DNA of 25,650 bases, from the IMG/VR virus record IMGVR_UViG_3300030104_006237, positions 3,798 to 29,447 of that record; one strand, written 5' to 3'. Both the position numbers and the translations under genes were made by a program. This stretch comes from a virus. The notes under the pieces are model-generated. The model saw nothing but the letters and a program-made list of their open reading frames with translations. It was not told where the DNA came from and ran no database searches. Positions 1 to 8,820 of this stretch are shown in pieces (positions within the stretch are counted from its first letter, which is position 1; every line of letters begins with the position of its first letter).

Positions 1-839
1 ACTCTTCCAAATAATAAATTTGCATCATTTGACATCGTTATTACATTACCAACCGATGAAGCTGATATATGAGTTCCGGCAAAAACTTCATTTATTTTTA
101 TTGATGCTGATGCAGCTGTAACAGTTGTAGTTGAACCACTTTTAAAATATTTAAGTGTTGATGTATCAGATTCAGTTGAGCCTGTAGATATAAATTTTAT
201 AGATGTTGATAAATTACTACCAGTCACAAAAAAATGTGAACCTGATATATGTGCTTGATTACTAGCACCAACTGTTATAAAAGCTTGTGATGGTGTGTGT
301 GAGTATGAACCAGATGTTGTTACTACAGCAAAACCATAATCATAAAATATATTTCCAACATAGTTAGTAGATGATGATAGTGATGATGCAGCTGATTCGG
401 ATATTGAAGCGCTAATTCCATATAAATTTCCATATCCATCATCTACTATTTTAACACTAGCGGATGGGTGTGAATCATCAGTTAATTCAAAACTTCCTCT
501 CCTAATACCATCACCATAGTAATACTGAGATACAGCGAAGACAGAAGAGCTATCATAACCATGAAATTTATTTACATGTTGGGGATTATTTCCGTTTTGA
601 ATTGTAAAATTTGCACCTGGTAAATCAAATTTGTCTACACCATTTACTATATTAGTTAAAGTTGGAGAACCACTGGTATAAAACAAAACATTTACAGAAT
701 TCCAGTAATTTTCATTTTGAGAGCCTGAAATAATCTTTATACAATCTACACCAGCAGATGATGAATCCAATGTGTTGTTGGTATGAACTATATTTTGACT
801 TTTATTGACTCCATCAATATTTTTATATACAAATGACAT
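1..839 (-). CDS. Phage structural protein, 3'-truncated by the window edge
   Basis: An open frame of 279 codons runs from ATG at 839-837 to the left edge without a stop, so the C-terminus is missing. The protein begins MSFVYKNIDG and is rich in Ser, Gly, Thr and Asn (many S-G-S runs), like its neighbours. Visible motifs are G-S-F-E-L-T-D-D, then V-D-D-G-Y-G-N-L-Y, then Y-V-G-N-I-F-Y-D-Y-G-F-A-V-V (about residues 115-170). I remember this order from uncharacterised virion proteins of marine phages. The last 80 residues look like a small beta domain (I-K-F-I-S-T-G ... Y-F-K-S-G ... I-S-A-S-S-V-G-N-V-I-T-M) similar to one inside the 1993-residue protein. The start is fixed by an in-frame TGA three codons upstream. 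There is no good Shine-Dalgarno sequence. The stop of the preceding gene is only 9 bases away, so translation is probably coupled. Role: inferred tail or baseplate component. Confidence 0.85.
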   Translation of the reverse strand, partial: MSFVYKNIDGVNKSQNIVHTNNTLDSSSAGVDCIKIISGSQNENYWNSVNVLFYTSGSPTLTNIVNGVDKFDLPGANFTIQNGNNPQHVNKFHGYDSSSVFAVSQYYYGDGIRRGSFELTDDSHPSASVKIVDDGYGNLYGISASISESAASSLSSSTNYVGNIFYDYGFAVVTTSGSYSHTPSQAFITVGASNQAHISGSHFFVTGSNLSTSIKFISTGSTESDTSTLKYFKSGSTTTVTAASASIKINEVFAGTHISASSVGNVITMSNDANLLFGR

Positions 840-848
840 AACATATCA

Positions 849-1988
849 TTAGAAGGTTATCTTAGTCTTAATTGTTGCTTCAGAAGCAAAATTCTTTTTC
901 AATGGTGTAGATAGTTTACCAGTAGCAACCATATCACCATTCGCATCATATAACTCAACACCAGTAATAAATACAGTTGGATTACCCTTCATAGTTGTAT
1001 TTCTTAATTCATTTTGTGAACCTGAAACAAATGTTGGGTTATTAGTAAAATTCATCTGACCAGCTCTAGCCCTACAAAAATAAGAAACAGATGTTTGGTC
1101 TTCTTCATTTCTAAATTGTATTTGTTGTAAAGTATTTACCATTCTTAATGCTGTTCTATAATTTTGGTCTGCACTTGATGTTACTGATGCAAATCCTGAT
1201 TGAGAACCACTACCATATACAACAACTGATTGTCTACTAGATGTATCACTTGCGATACTTTGAGATAGTTCAGCAGCACTGAATACCATCACACCCTGAT
1301 CAGGATAATAAAAACCATATGTTCTTACTGATGCAGCTTGAGCTACAGTACCTTGTGAACCAGAAACTATATTATATCTTGGTCCTGCTGGAGTAGCTGT
1401 AGGAGTAGTTGTATTACTGTCATCTGTTAAGTGTAATGCATGTGGATAATTTACACCACCAGCACCTGATGACATAGTAACTGAATTTGAACCACTTAAT
1501 TGAATAGTCCAATTCTTTTTATTAAGTCTGTCTTTCATTAACTCTCTTTTTGCAATCAATACATAAACATCTTCATCTTTACCAGAGTTAACTTGAGCAC
1601 TTGAAGGAACAGAAGTTGTACTCTTATTTCTTGAAATGAAAAAACCACCAGTGACTTCATTAGGAGAAAGTAATGTTTGAGCCCATTGTCTATAAATAGC
1701 TTCAGTTTCACCCATTATGTTACCAGAATCAGTATTTGAACCAGTACCCATTACATGACCATAAGTTACACTCCAAAGAGATGATGAATCTGTATGTTCT
1801 GCTATATTAAAATAATAATTTTCACGAGTATCCGAAATACTTTGTGTTACCAAAGATTGTCCTCCCCCACCATGAGATAATAGAGCTGTTCCATTGTGAT
1901 ATCCAGCAGTAATTTTATCCGTTGATGTTACTTTGTCGAAACCTTCTCTGGTATCCAGTCCGACTCCATTAATTACTTGTATTGCCAT
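849..1988 (-). CDS. Virion structural protein of the marine T4-like phage type (379 aa)
   Basis: Complete 379-residue protein starting MAIQVINGVG. From memory it resembles an uncharacterised structural protein of T4-like cyanophages: a middle part with T-Y-G-H-V, then D-E-D-V-Y-V-L-I-A-K-R-E-L-M-K-D-R-L with N-W-T-I-Q-L-S-G (about residues 138-166), then Y-N-I-V-S-G-S and Y-G-F-Y-Y-P-D-Q-G (about 205-232). The C-terminus, with P-T-V-F-I-T-G-V-E-L-Y-D and V-A-T-G-K-L-S-T-P-L-K-K, resembles the end of several phage baseplate or tail proteins in which this region forms beta strands. There is no signal peptide, membrane segment or catalytic motif, and only one cysteine. The start is supported by AGGAG at 2001-1997 with an 8-base spacer. 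It lies 43 bases after the 232-residue gene. Exact position in the virion is unknown; tail or baseplate is the inference. Confidence 0.93.
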   Translation of the reverse strand: MAIQVINGVGLDTREGFDKVTSTDKITAGYHNGTALLSHGGGGQSLVTQSISDTRENYYFNIAEHTDSSSLWSVTYGHVMGTGSNTDSGNIMGETEAIYRQWAQTLLSPNEVTGGFFISRNKSTTSVPSSAQVNSGKDEDVYVLIAKRELMKDRLNKKNWTIQLSGSNSVTMSSGAGGVNYPHALHLTDDSNTTTPTATPAGPRYNIVSGSQGTVAQAASVRTYGFYYPDQGVMVFSAAELSQSIASDTSSRQSVVVYGSGSQSGFASVTSSADQNYRTALRMVNTLQQIQFRNEEDQTSVSYFCRARAGQMNFTNNPTFVSGSQNELRNTTMKGNPTVFITGVELYDANGDMVATGKLSTPLKKNFASEATIKTKITF

Positions 1989-2001
1989 TTAATATTCTCC
2001 T
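1986..2001 (-). promoter_or_regulatory. Ribosome binding site and start of the 379-aa gene
   Basis: On the minus strand AGGAG (2001-1997) precedes ATG (1988-1986) with an 8-base spacer. This canonical site decides the start. Confidence 0.8.
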
Positions 2002-2031
2002 AAATAATTTATATTAATTTTTTATTTTCTA

Positions 2032-2730
2032 CTACCCATTATTTTTATTACCTTGAGCTTTATCAGTTGTTGTAACTTTAGTTCTTGGTACGATGTTATT
2101 ATTAACATCAACAGATATTGTGTTATAAGCACCAGTTTGTATATCAATAAATGTTAGATTAGTGGTACTATCATTAGCTAAGTTTAGTGTTGGTACAAAT
2201 CCAATACTTTGTGGGTATGGATTCATTATTTCATATAGTCTAGCGTTAGGAATATCTTGTTCTACAATAAATGACAATGCATTTCCAGTAACATCAGCAG
2301 GTGTTCCTACATTTACAGGCTGAACTATATTAACATCTTGAACTAACAAATGAATTCCACCAGTTCCCATATTACTCATACCTAAAAGTTGTGCGGTTAT
2401 ATTTTGTTGAGCAGATGTTGTAAATGAAAGAGATGAAACACTCAAATCCATAATTGGTAAAGCTTCTGCATCTCTGTTTAAAGTTACTAATTTATTTCGT
2501 AAAGAATATTGAACTTGTGTAGTAGCTTCTAATTGTGGTAAATTTTCTATAGCTTCACCATAGTAAGCCGAACCACTTGGGTGGTCTGGATTCCACAAGA
2601 GATAATCTACTCCTGTATCGGACAATGTAAATTGTGTTATGTTAAGACTTCCTCCAGCGGAAACTATTTCTCGACCTCTTTTTGTCATAACTGCATCTAC
2701 AGTTACACTTGTATTATCTAAATATGCCAT
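2032..2730 (-). CDS. Virion structural protein of the marine T4-like phage type (232 aa)
   Basis: Complete 232-residue protein starting MAYLDNTSVTVDAVMTKRGR. From memory this N-terminus (L-D-N-T-x-V-T-V-D-A-V-[ML]-T-K-[RK]-G-R-E, then F-x-L-S-D-x-x-V-D-Y-x-L-W-[DN]-P-x-H-P-x-G-S-A-Y-Y-G) is typical of a small structural protein found in many T4-like cyanophages next to homologues of the following gene. Such gene pairing supports the same identity here. Residues 80-230 are predicted mainly beta (alternating Val/Ile/Leu with Thr/Ser/Asn). The C-terminus is Lys/Asn/Gly-rich and probably flexible. There are no cysteines, membrane segments or catalytic residues. The stop is TAG at 2034-2032. The start is supported by GGAG at 2742-2739, 8 bases upstream. 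Role: inferred tail or baseplate part; not a recognised named T4 gene product. Confidence 0.93.
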   Translation of the reverse strand: MAYLDNTSVTVDAVMTKRGREIVSAGGSLNITQFTLSDTGVDYLLWNPDHPSGSAYYGEAIENLPQLEATTQVQYSLRNKLVTLNRDAEALPIMDLSVSSLSFTTSAQQNITAQLLGMSNMGTGGIHLLVQDVNIVQPVNVGTPADVTGNALSFIVEQDIPNARLYEIMNPYPQSIGFVPTLNLANDSTTNLTFIDIQTGAYNTISVDVNNNIVPRTKVTTTDKAQGNKNNG

Positions 2731-2742
2731 TCTAAATTCTCC
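2728..2742 (-). promoter_or_regulatory. Ribosome binding site and start of the 232-aa gene
   Basis: GGAG (2742-2739) lies 8 bases before ATG (2730-2728) on the minus strand, in an otherwise A/T-only context. It fixes the start of a gene that follows a real gap instead of a TAATG overlap. Confidence 0.75.
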
Positions 2743-2825
2743 ATTTTATTCTTTACGATAAATAAAAACTTCTATTTTTCATATATAAATATTGTATTAT
2801 TAAAAAAAACTTACATTTTATTATA
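2731..2825 (-). promoter_or_regulatory. AT-rich intergenic gap, possible promoter region
   Basis: This is the only gap of any size in the window: 95 bases, about 14% G+C (13 of 95). Read on the minus strand it begins TATAATAAAATG directly after the TGA of the 1993-residue gene, has an 8-base T run preceded by no G+C-rich stem, then AATATTTATATATG. The composition and position, separating the coupled giant genes from the smaller genes, would suit a promoter for the downstream genes. However, no T4-late-type TATAAATA is present on the coding strand and no clear -35/-10 pair can be defended. No terminator hairpin is visible. Confidence 0.25.
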
Positions 2826-5800
2826 TCATCTTACTATATTATTATTTAAATCTATTTTATTATCACCTGTTTTTACTATAATTTGATTATCTCCATCAGT
2901 TGGTTGTACATTAACTCTATAAAATGATGCACTTGAATAGTCTTCATTTTTTAATTTTGGAAATACACCTGGATTTATATTTTGTGTTCCTTTCCACATA
3001 TTACTACCATAATTATCTGCAAATCTTGTTACATGATTTGAAGGATAAACTATTTCACCACTAGAACGAGTTGTAAAAAATCTTGTTTTACCCATCATTC
3101 TACCATGAACTATACCACCACCTACAACTTTACCAGAAGCTGGTAAATTAAATGTATTTCCAAATAATGCATCATATTTTATATAATCAGAACCACCTAT
3201 TGAATTTACTTTTTTATTTTTGTCTACTATCGTTCTATTGTGAAAATATATATGATTTGAAAAATCCATATGGTGTACACCAGCAGAGTTTACAAAAGAA
3301 CCCGACATAACTTCTGTATCACCAATCATTGTAAATACAAATCTATCATCTATATGTCCAGTGTTTCTAGTACCATCTTTTGAACTTGTGGCTGAACCAA
3401 AAAAATGTAAATCGTCATCACCAGTACCCCACTCTTGGTGTATATTTCTAAATGTTTTATATCCGTTTATATTGTATTCATCAGCGTCCGAACCTGTTTT
3501 TATTATACCCCTAGACCCAGTGTCAGAATAAATTATTTTTGAACTAACTGGAGTAAATAAACTTGAAGTAAATTCTACTTCTGAAACTATTTTTATAGAT
3601 GATGTATTAATTGTTTCTACATTTGCAGATTTACTAACAAAATTATGATATAAAATATCAGCAACAGAACCTGAATTATTATAAACCTTACCTTTTGAAG
3701 ATGTTATACTTGGTAAAACACTTAACGATGCTGTATTTGGTAATTTAATTTTACTTGATTGAGAAACAGAATAATTTATACTAGCGGTTGTTAGTGCTTT
3801 AATTGAAAATGATTCTGATATATGACTTTGAAAATTTAATGAAGAAGATTTTGGATATAAAATATGTCCAGATTCACTTATATTACTCATTCCATCTAAG
3901 GAAGAAGATTTTGGAATATTTAATGAAAAATTAGTAGATATAGATTTTTTTCTTGTTGTTTCTACTTTTTGAAATGGAACTATATTAGCACCATTAAAAC
4001 CTACAACAGAAGATGAGGCGAATGATGTTAAAGTTCCTCTTATAAGTTTATTACCATCAAGTCCTATTTTTCTTTGAACGAGAATTAATCTACCACCACT
4101 ATCGGTAACATTAAATAATTCATTATCATTTGTTAAAAATTCATCATCTGCCACATTTCCGACTGACAATCCAGTATAAGTTATTATTTTTATTCTACCA
4201 CCATGTCCATTAGGATGAGCTATTGATTGAGATAATCTTGTAGCTATACCACCTATTGTAGTTTCTCCTTGTATACCAACAGTCGGTGTATTAGAAACAT
4301 TAAAAGTTTCATCTGATTTTAAAGTATAAGTTATTTGTCTACCATCAGTTGAAGTAATTATAACTGTTTTGTCATCAAATTGATTTGGATTCGCTGACGA
4401 TGATAATTCCAATGATTCTGATGAATAGAATGAAATGGAAGCAGAAGCACCTGAACCAGATTCTATAGTATTGTAATAAAAACTATCTTCAAATATACTA
4501 ATTGATGATGATTTTGGATGTTCAATACTATATGAATTAATAAGGTGTGAATTAACATCTATATTCATTTTAGATGAGGATTCATAATTTCCTGATTCTT
4601 CTGTTTCAGAATATAAACTAAATGAACCTGTTTTAGCATCTTCATATGATGAATCTTCTAATGAAATAAATGATTTATAATCAATCGTATCTGTTGGTTG
4701 TGAACCAGATTGTGTAGACAATTTATGATTTTTAGTTCTTTGTCTTTCTAATAAAGTTGGTTTTATAACTACAGAAGGATTATTAAGGTTAGCCCTTGCA
4801 GGAACAATTTTACCAACGGCACTATAGATTGATTGATTAAAAACATTTTCATAAGCTCTTACAAATTTGTTTATATCAACTTCAATATTATGATGATTAA
4901 AAAAGTCTCTTTTAAATTTATCTAAATCTTCATATGATGAAGAATATCTAGTAGATGGTTTTCCATAATATTGTGATAAATCAATGTTTGATACATTTTC
5001 AATTATAAATTTATCTAAAGTATCAGCAGGACTCACATCTAAAGTTAATTTATTAGATGTTTTAATAGATTCTCTTACACCCTTACCCTCATCAATTGGT
5101 ACTACCGCAGATCTGTTTGGTGATAAATTTCCAACCACTCTTTTCTTTGGTCTTAGATATATTTTATTTGATTCTTTTTGTAAACCATCGTGTTTAGGTG
5201 TTTGAGTATATGTATTTATAATATCATATCCATATAAAGTAGATCCAGTTGTTACTATTGAACCTGTAATTGTAAATGAATAATTTGTTGGATTTGATTT
5301 TGGACCTTTTGGATTAGCATCTATTATATCCAATTCTGTTTTAGAACCACTAATCGAACCACTTCTATAATTTTCATTTAATTTAAAATTATAAATTAAA
5401 GAATCTGTAGAAGATGATATAGTATTACCAACTATACTAAATTTATCAAATATATGTTGTTTAAATTTAGTAATTTTTAATGGTTCTTCCCAAGTTCTAA
5501 TTTGAGCTATAGAACTACTTATGTTTTTACCAACATATAAATTAGAAGACGAATCTATATGTCTACTACCAGTTGAAAGCCAATTTTGATTTGCAAAATA
5601 AGCTAATCCATGAACCGAACTAGACATAACAGCACCACCAGTTACATAATTATTTGTAAGTCCACCACTTACTGACATAGAAACTGCGGAAAATTGTTTT
5701 AACTTATCATCTTCTTGTAATCCAGCTACCAGTTGATATGTTTGAACACCACTACCACTTATGCTAGAAGTAACTCTTTGTAACATTACATTCCATACAT

Positions 5801-8800
5801 CTCCAGATGACATAGAAATATAATTAGTTGACATTGATACCGAACTTTTTCCTATATCGTTACCTATATTAGAACCAGTATTAGCTGTACTTAATCTAAA
5901 TTCAAATGACCCACTAGCACCAGTTCCGGCGGTAACTAATCTTAAATCCCACAGAGTTTGATTTGCACTACCACTATTTATAAAAAATTCTTGTGTATTT
6001 TTTGTTGAATTATGTTTGTATACAAATTCTAATGTATCAGCGTTAACATTATTATATTTCCAATCTAATTCAAATTGTCTATCAACTTTTCCTATTGATT
6101 TTGGTACAAATCTATAATGATATAATTTTTTATTATTTTTAACAAATGATGTTATATTTTTTAATCTAAATAATCCTTCTTTTAAATCATTTTCCCCATC
6201 ATTTGAAAATAAAGCGATTGTTGAATCTGGTTCAAATGGGTCTCTTGATTTTGAAGTTCCAGGAGTTCTATTATGAGTAGAACCACCATATTCTTCTATT
6301 TTTAAAACATCTGATGGGTAACCATAAATGTTTAATAAAGCGTTTACAGAATTTCTTGTACCTTTTGATTTATAAAGATATAATAAATTGTTTAATGATT
6401 TTCTCCAAGTATTATTTCTAATGGTATTAACATCAGTAACACCATTAAGATTAGTGTTAAAATAATCAGCTAAACTTCCAGTAAATGGTGTTATAAATTC
6501 CCACCCCAAAGTCTCTCCTAAAATAGGTAAAACATTATCAGGAACTACACCTCTATCTATAGAGGATGTTAAGTCACTATTATCTTTGTATCCTCTTCTA
6601 TAAAATGTTAAATAACCATCAATATGATTTCTAATTAAATCATATTGTTCTCCTGTCATAGATAAGAATTTTTTAGCATCTTCATATTCATTACTTTCTT
6701 GAATATAAAGAGGTAAATTATTTTCCATACTATGTATGTTGGAACTATCAAACGCAGAAGCTGAATCTAATATACCATTATACCAACTTGTCCATTCTGT
6801 AGAAGATGTTCTAGGTAATTGAGCAAATGGAGGTACATCAGTTGGGTCATTCAATGTTATTTTTACATCAGTAAAATAAGCGTCTAAATTATCTGTACTA
6901 CCTCTGAGCCAATGTACAGGAAAAAGTGGAGCTATTGGTGTAATAGAACCTGAATGTTGATTTCCACTTGCTGTAACTATTGTTGATAAATTTTGATAAT
7001 CACCACCAGTTGTTATAGCATAAGAACTACTTTTGATACTTCCACTTAATATATGTATTTGTGTTGTACTTCTACTATCCCATTCAGTAATATCTGCAGC
7101 TTCTGTGGTAAAGTCACTATTAGGTGTCCAATAAGAAGATGATTGTTTTAAAACATATCTTTGCCACCAACTTCCAGTTATATCTGGTTGTGAAATAAAA
7201 GAACCAGTAACCGCTTTTATAGGAACATTATATGAATGTTTATTATAATCATTGTCATCGAGTATTAAATAATTATCTGAACCATCACCATCAAAGTTTT
7301 CGTTACCTTTTATAAGAAAAGATAAATAAATAGAACCACTATATCCAAAAAATGGTTTATTTTCAACACGATAATATTCTGTGTTAGTAAATGGATATAT
7401 TCTATCTGTTTGACTACCAACATCAGTATCTACTGAAATTTTATATACATCTCTAAAACCATCTCTTTTAGAAAATACTGAAATTAAATTTTGACTATCA
7501 GAATCATTAGTATCTTGTGGATTAATATTTAATGCATGAGTATGTGTATAATTTTTACCAATTCCAGGAGCTGATGAGGTCGACTGACTCTGAGCATCAA
7601 AATATAAAAATCTTTCATAAGGAGTAAATCCATCTATTTCTTTATCTATTTTTTCAAATGTTATTGTTCTGTCTTGAACTGAACCTTTAGCATCACCTTC
7701 TAATACAACAGTACCACTACTCGCAGATAAAGACATAGATATATCATTATAATATTCTTCTATTCTTTTAATTTTTGTTTTAAAATTTTTAAGTTTTTTA
7801 ACAGCAGAACCAAAAAATGTATGGTTTGAAAATTCATTAAAATTTATATTAAGATTTGGATAATCTTGAATACTACCAGAAACGAGTGAATTTAAAATAG
7901 ATACATCTGAAGAAGCACTTAAATCATTATAATTTTCGTATGTTATCGACCCATCAATTTCATCATCAGAAGTTCCATATTCATTTACATTGGGGTCTGT
8001 TGGTAAAGAACCATCATCTATTTTTGGTGCATCATCAGATATATAATATATGTCTTGTGTTTGACTTGATACAACTTCTCTTTCTATTGTGAGAATATCT
8101 CTTAAAGAAACATTTGATGGTATTGGATTGTATAATCTTAAAATTATTGATTGGTCTAATTCACCATCAGTTACATTATCAAATACATAATTTAATATAG
8201 GTACATTTTCTCCCCCATCAACAGTGGTAAGAATGTGTTTATAAGAATAATTGTTTCCACCTAATTCATTTTCTAAAGCATCAAAAATAACACTTTCTGG
8301 TCCTATATCATTATATCTTAATTTAAGTCTTACTTCTTTTCTTGAAGGAGATATTTGTTTTAATATAAAAGGTTCTAAAGTATCTACACCAGTAAATAAT
8401 TTAAATTGTTTTAATATTTCAATTCTTATAGAATAATTTCCACTAGAAATTCCAGCATCACTAAGTAATTCATTTATTTTTATAAAAGTACTATTATCAG
8501 TTGATGGTAAATAGTTTAATAAATCTTGTGGATAAATTAAAGTTCTTTCAACTCCATTTTTTGATGGTATAATTAATGGTGACCCATCACCAGATGAGGA
8601 TAATTGATGATAAAAAATAGCTAAATCATTTTGAACAAAATTAGATCCAATTAAATTACCAGTAGGATTTCCAATTCTAATAACACTACCATTTTGAGAA
8701 TGTACACTTAATCTAATATAAGAATTTTCAGGAAATGCACCGACTTCTGTTATATCAGTTAATACTAATTCTAAATCGTTATTTTTAAAATTATTTTCAA

Positions 8801-8807
8801 TTGGCAT
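2826..8807 (-). CDS. Giant tail/baseplate-type structural protein (1993 aa)
   Basis: Complete 1993-residue protein, starting MPIENNFKNN and ending at TGA 2828-2826. Not a named gene, but it carries motifs I recall from very large phage tail proteins. Residues about 110-160 contain I-S-P-S-R-K-E-V-R-L. Residues 690-740 contain N-N-L-P-x-Y-I ... F-L-S-M-T-G-E-Q-Y-D. Residues 812-842 contain K-S-K-G-T-R-N-S-V-N-A-L ... Y-G-Y-P-S ... E-E-Y-G-G. Residues 1331-1352 contain V-P-A-R-A-N-L ... V-V-I-K-P-T-L-L-E-R. A LamG/concanavalin-like region spans about 910-1120 (L-Y-V-G-K-N at its end, then I-R-T-W). A small domain with T-S-T-D-G-x-x-I-T-Y-T-L sits at about 1476-1606, flanked by 20-residue repeats. 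The C-terminal 200 residues are His/Gly/aromatic-rich. It has no cysteine at all. Its ATG overlaps the previous stop (TAATG), with AAGGGAG 7 bases upstream. Role in tail, baseplate or fibre is inferred. Confidence 0.95.
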   Translation of the reverse strand: MPIENNFKNNDLELVLTDITEVGAFPENSYIRLSVHSQNGSVIRIGNPTGNLIGSNFVQNDLAIFYHQLSSSGDGSPLIIPSKNGVERTLIYPQDLLNYLPSTDNSTFIKINELLSDAGISSGNYSIRIEILKQFKLFTGVDTLEPFILKQISPSRKEVRLKLRYNDIGPESVIFDALENELGGNNYSYKHILTTVDGGENVPILNYVFDNVTDGELDQSIILRLYNPIPSNVSLRDILTIEREVVSSQTQDIYYISDDAPKIDDGSLPTDPNVNEYGTSDDEIDGSITYENYNDLSASSDVSILNSLVSGSIQDYPNLNINFNEFSNHTFFGSAVKKLKNFKTKIKRIEEYYNDISMSLSASSGTVVLEGDAKGSVQDRTITFEKIDKEIDGFTPYERFLYFDAQSQSTSSAPGIGKNYTHTHALNINPQDTNDSDSQNLISVFSKRDGFRDVYKISVDTDVGSQTDRIYPFTNTEYYRVENKPFFGYSGSIYLSFLIKGNENFDGDGSDNYLILDDNDYNKHSYNVPIKAVTGSFISQPDITGSWWQRYVLKQSSSYWTPNSDFTTEAADITEWDSRSTTQIHILSGSIKSSSYAITTGGDYQNLSTIVTASGNQHSGSITPIAPLFPVHWLRGSTDNLDAYFTDVKITLNDPTDVPPFAQLPRTSSTEWTSWYNGILDSASAFDSSNIHSMENNLPLYIQESNEYEDAKKFLSMTGEQYDLIRNHIDGYLTFYRRGYKDNSDLTSSIDRGVVPDNVLPILGETLGWEFITPFTGSLADYFNTNLNGVTDVNTIRNNTWRKSLNNLLYLYKSKGTRNSVNALLNIYGYPSDVLKIEEYGGSTHNRTPGTSKSRDPFEPDSTIALFSNDGENDLKEGLFRLKNITSFVKNNKKLYHYRFVPKSIGKVDRQFELDWKYNNVNADTLEFVYKHNSTKNTQEFFINSGSANQTLWDLRLVTAGTGASGSFEFRLSTANTGSNIGNDIGKSSVSMSTNYISMSSGDVWNVMLQRVTSSISGSGVQTYQLVAGLQEDDKLKQFSAVSMSVSGGLTNNYVTGGAVMSSSVHGLAYFANQNWLSTGSRHIDSSSNLYVGKNISSSIAQIRTWEEPLKITKFKQHIFDKFSIVGNTISSSTDSLIYNFKLNENYRSGSISGSKTELDIIDANPKGPKSNPTNYSFTITGSIVTTGSTLYGYDIINTYTQTPKHDGLQKESNKIYLRPKKRVVGNLSPNRSAVVPIDEGKGVRESIKTSNKLTLDVSPADTLDKFIIENVSNIDLSQYYGKPSTRYSSSYEDLDKFKRDFFNHHNIEVDINKFVRAYENVFNQSIYSAVGKIVPARANLNNPSVVIKPTLLERQRTKNHKLSTQSGSQPTDTIDYKSFISLEDSSYEDAKTGSFSLYSETEESGNYESSSKMNIDVNSHLINSYSIEHPKSSSISIFEDSFYYNTIESGSGASASISFYSSESLELSSSANPNQFDDKTVIITSTDGRQITYTLKSDETFNVSNTPTVGIQGETTIGGIATRLSQSIAHPNGHGGRIKIITYTGLSVGNVADDEFLTNDNELFNVTDSGGRLILVQRKIGLDGNKLIRGTLTSFASSSVVGFNGANIVPFQKVETTRKKSISTNFSLNIPKSSSLDGMSNISESGHILYPKSSSLNFQSHISESFSIKALTTASINYSVSQSSKIKLPNTASLSVLPSITSSKGKVYNNSGSVADILYHNFVSKSANVETINTSSIKIVSEVEFTSSLFTPVSSKIIYSDTGSRGIIKTGSDADEYNINGYKTFRNIHQEWGTGDDDLHFFGSATSSKDGTRNTGHIDDRFVFTMIGDTEVMSGSFVNSAGVHHMDFSNHIYFHNRTIVDKNKKVNSIGGSDYIKYDALFGNTFNLPASGKVVGGGIVHGRMMGKTRFFTTRSSGEIVYPSNHVTRFADNYGSNMWKGTQNINPGVFPKLKNEDYSSASFYRVNVQPTDGDNQIIVKTGDNKIDLNNNIVR
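3681..3914 (-). repeat. Tandem ~20-residue (60-bp) repeats inside the 1993-aa gene
   Basis: Four consecutive units of 20, 20, 18 and about 20 residues (unit starts at 3914, 3854, 3794 and 3740). Each begins with P-K-S-S-S-L or a relative (L-T-T-A-S-I, P-N-T-A-S-L) and the first two continue with I-S-E-S. The first two also share an identical 15-base string (plus strand 3841-3855 and 3901-3915) exactly 60 bases apart, so part of the duplication is recent or conserved at DNA level. A separated relative (P-K-S-S-S-I) begins near 4517. The rhythm suggests a repetitive beta or fibrous rod segment. Confidence 0.7.
3988..4381 (-). other. Small phage beta domain inserted between repeats of the 1993-aa protein
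   Basis: Residues about 1476-1606. The order V-I-I-T-S-T-D-G-R-Q-I-T-Y-T-L, then an Ala/Ile stretch with I-A-H-P-N-G-H-G, then I-K-I-I-T-Y-T-G-L-S-V-G-N resembles a domain I remember in several phage structural proteins (T-S-T-D-G-T ... A-I-N-x-x-N-G-H-G ... A-G-N). It interrupts the 20-residue repeat region, with repeat-like units on both sides. Function unknown. Confidence 0.5.
5455..6080 (-). other. LamG/concanavalin-like region of the 1993-aa protein
   Basis: Residues about 910-1118: alternating hydrophobic strands starting F-E-L-D-W-K-Y, followed by W-N-V-M-L-Q-R-V, then L-Y-V-G-K-N and I-A-Q-I-R-T-W-E-E-P. The final strand pair followed by a short helix (F-K-Q-H-I-F-D) is the pattern of laminin-G-like jelly rolls. 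It suggests glycan or surface binding, or a purely structural sandwich. The identification is by pattern only. Confidence 0.45.
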
Positions 8808-8820
8808 TAAAATGCTCCCT
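8805..8820 (-). promoter_or_regulatory. Coupled stop/start TAATG with strong SD (943-aa to 1993-aa gene)
   Basis: The stop TAA (8809-8807) shares its last base with ATG (8807-8805). AGGGAG (8820-8815) lies inside the end of the upstream gene, 7 bases before the ATG. The arrangement suits translational re-initiation and near-equal output of the two proteins. Confidence 0.8.

Noticed and set aside
823-849. Tiny ORF from ATG at 849-847 overlapping the stop of the 379-aa gene (TAATG)
   Set aside because: It mimics the coupled junctions, but ends after 8 codons and is out of frame with the 839 start.
2006-2013. TATAAATT (7/8 late-promoter match) on the minus strand before the 379-aa gene
   Set aside because: Transcription would begin at about the SD sequence itself, leaving no leader, and the surrounding sequence is almost pure A/T.
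2784-2791. Exact T4-late-type TATAAATA on the plus strand in the intergenic gap
   Set aside because: All genes run on the minus strand and transcription from it would be antisense into the 1993-aa gene. In sequence this AT-rich such octamers are expected several times by chance.
2800-2825. Rho-independent terminator after the 1993-aa gene (8-base T run)
   Set aside because: There is no G+C-containing hairpin before the T run; it is part of a general A/T stretch.
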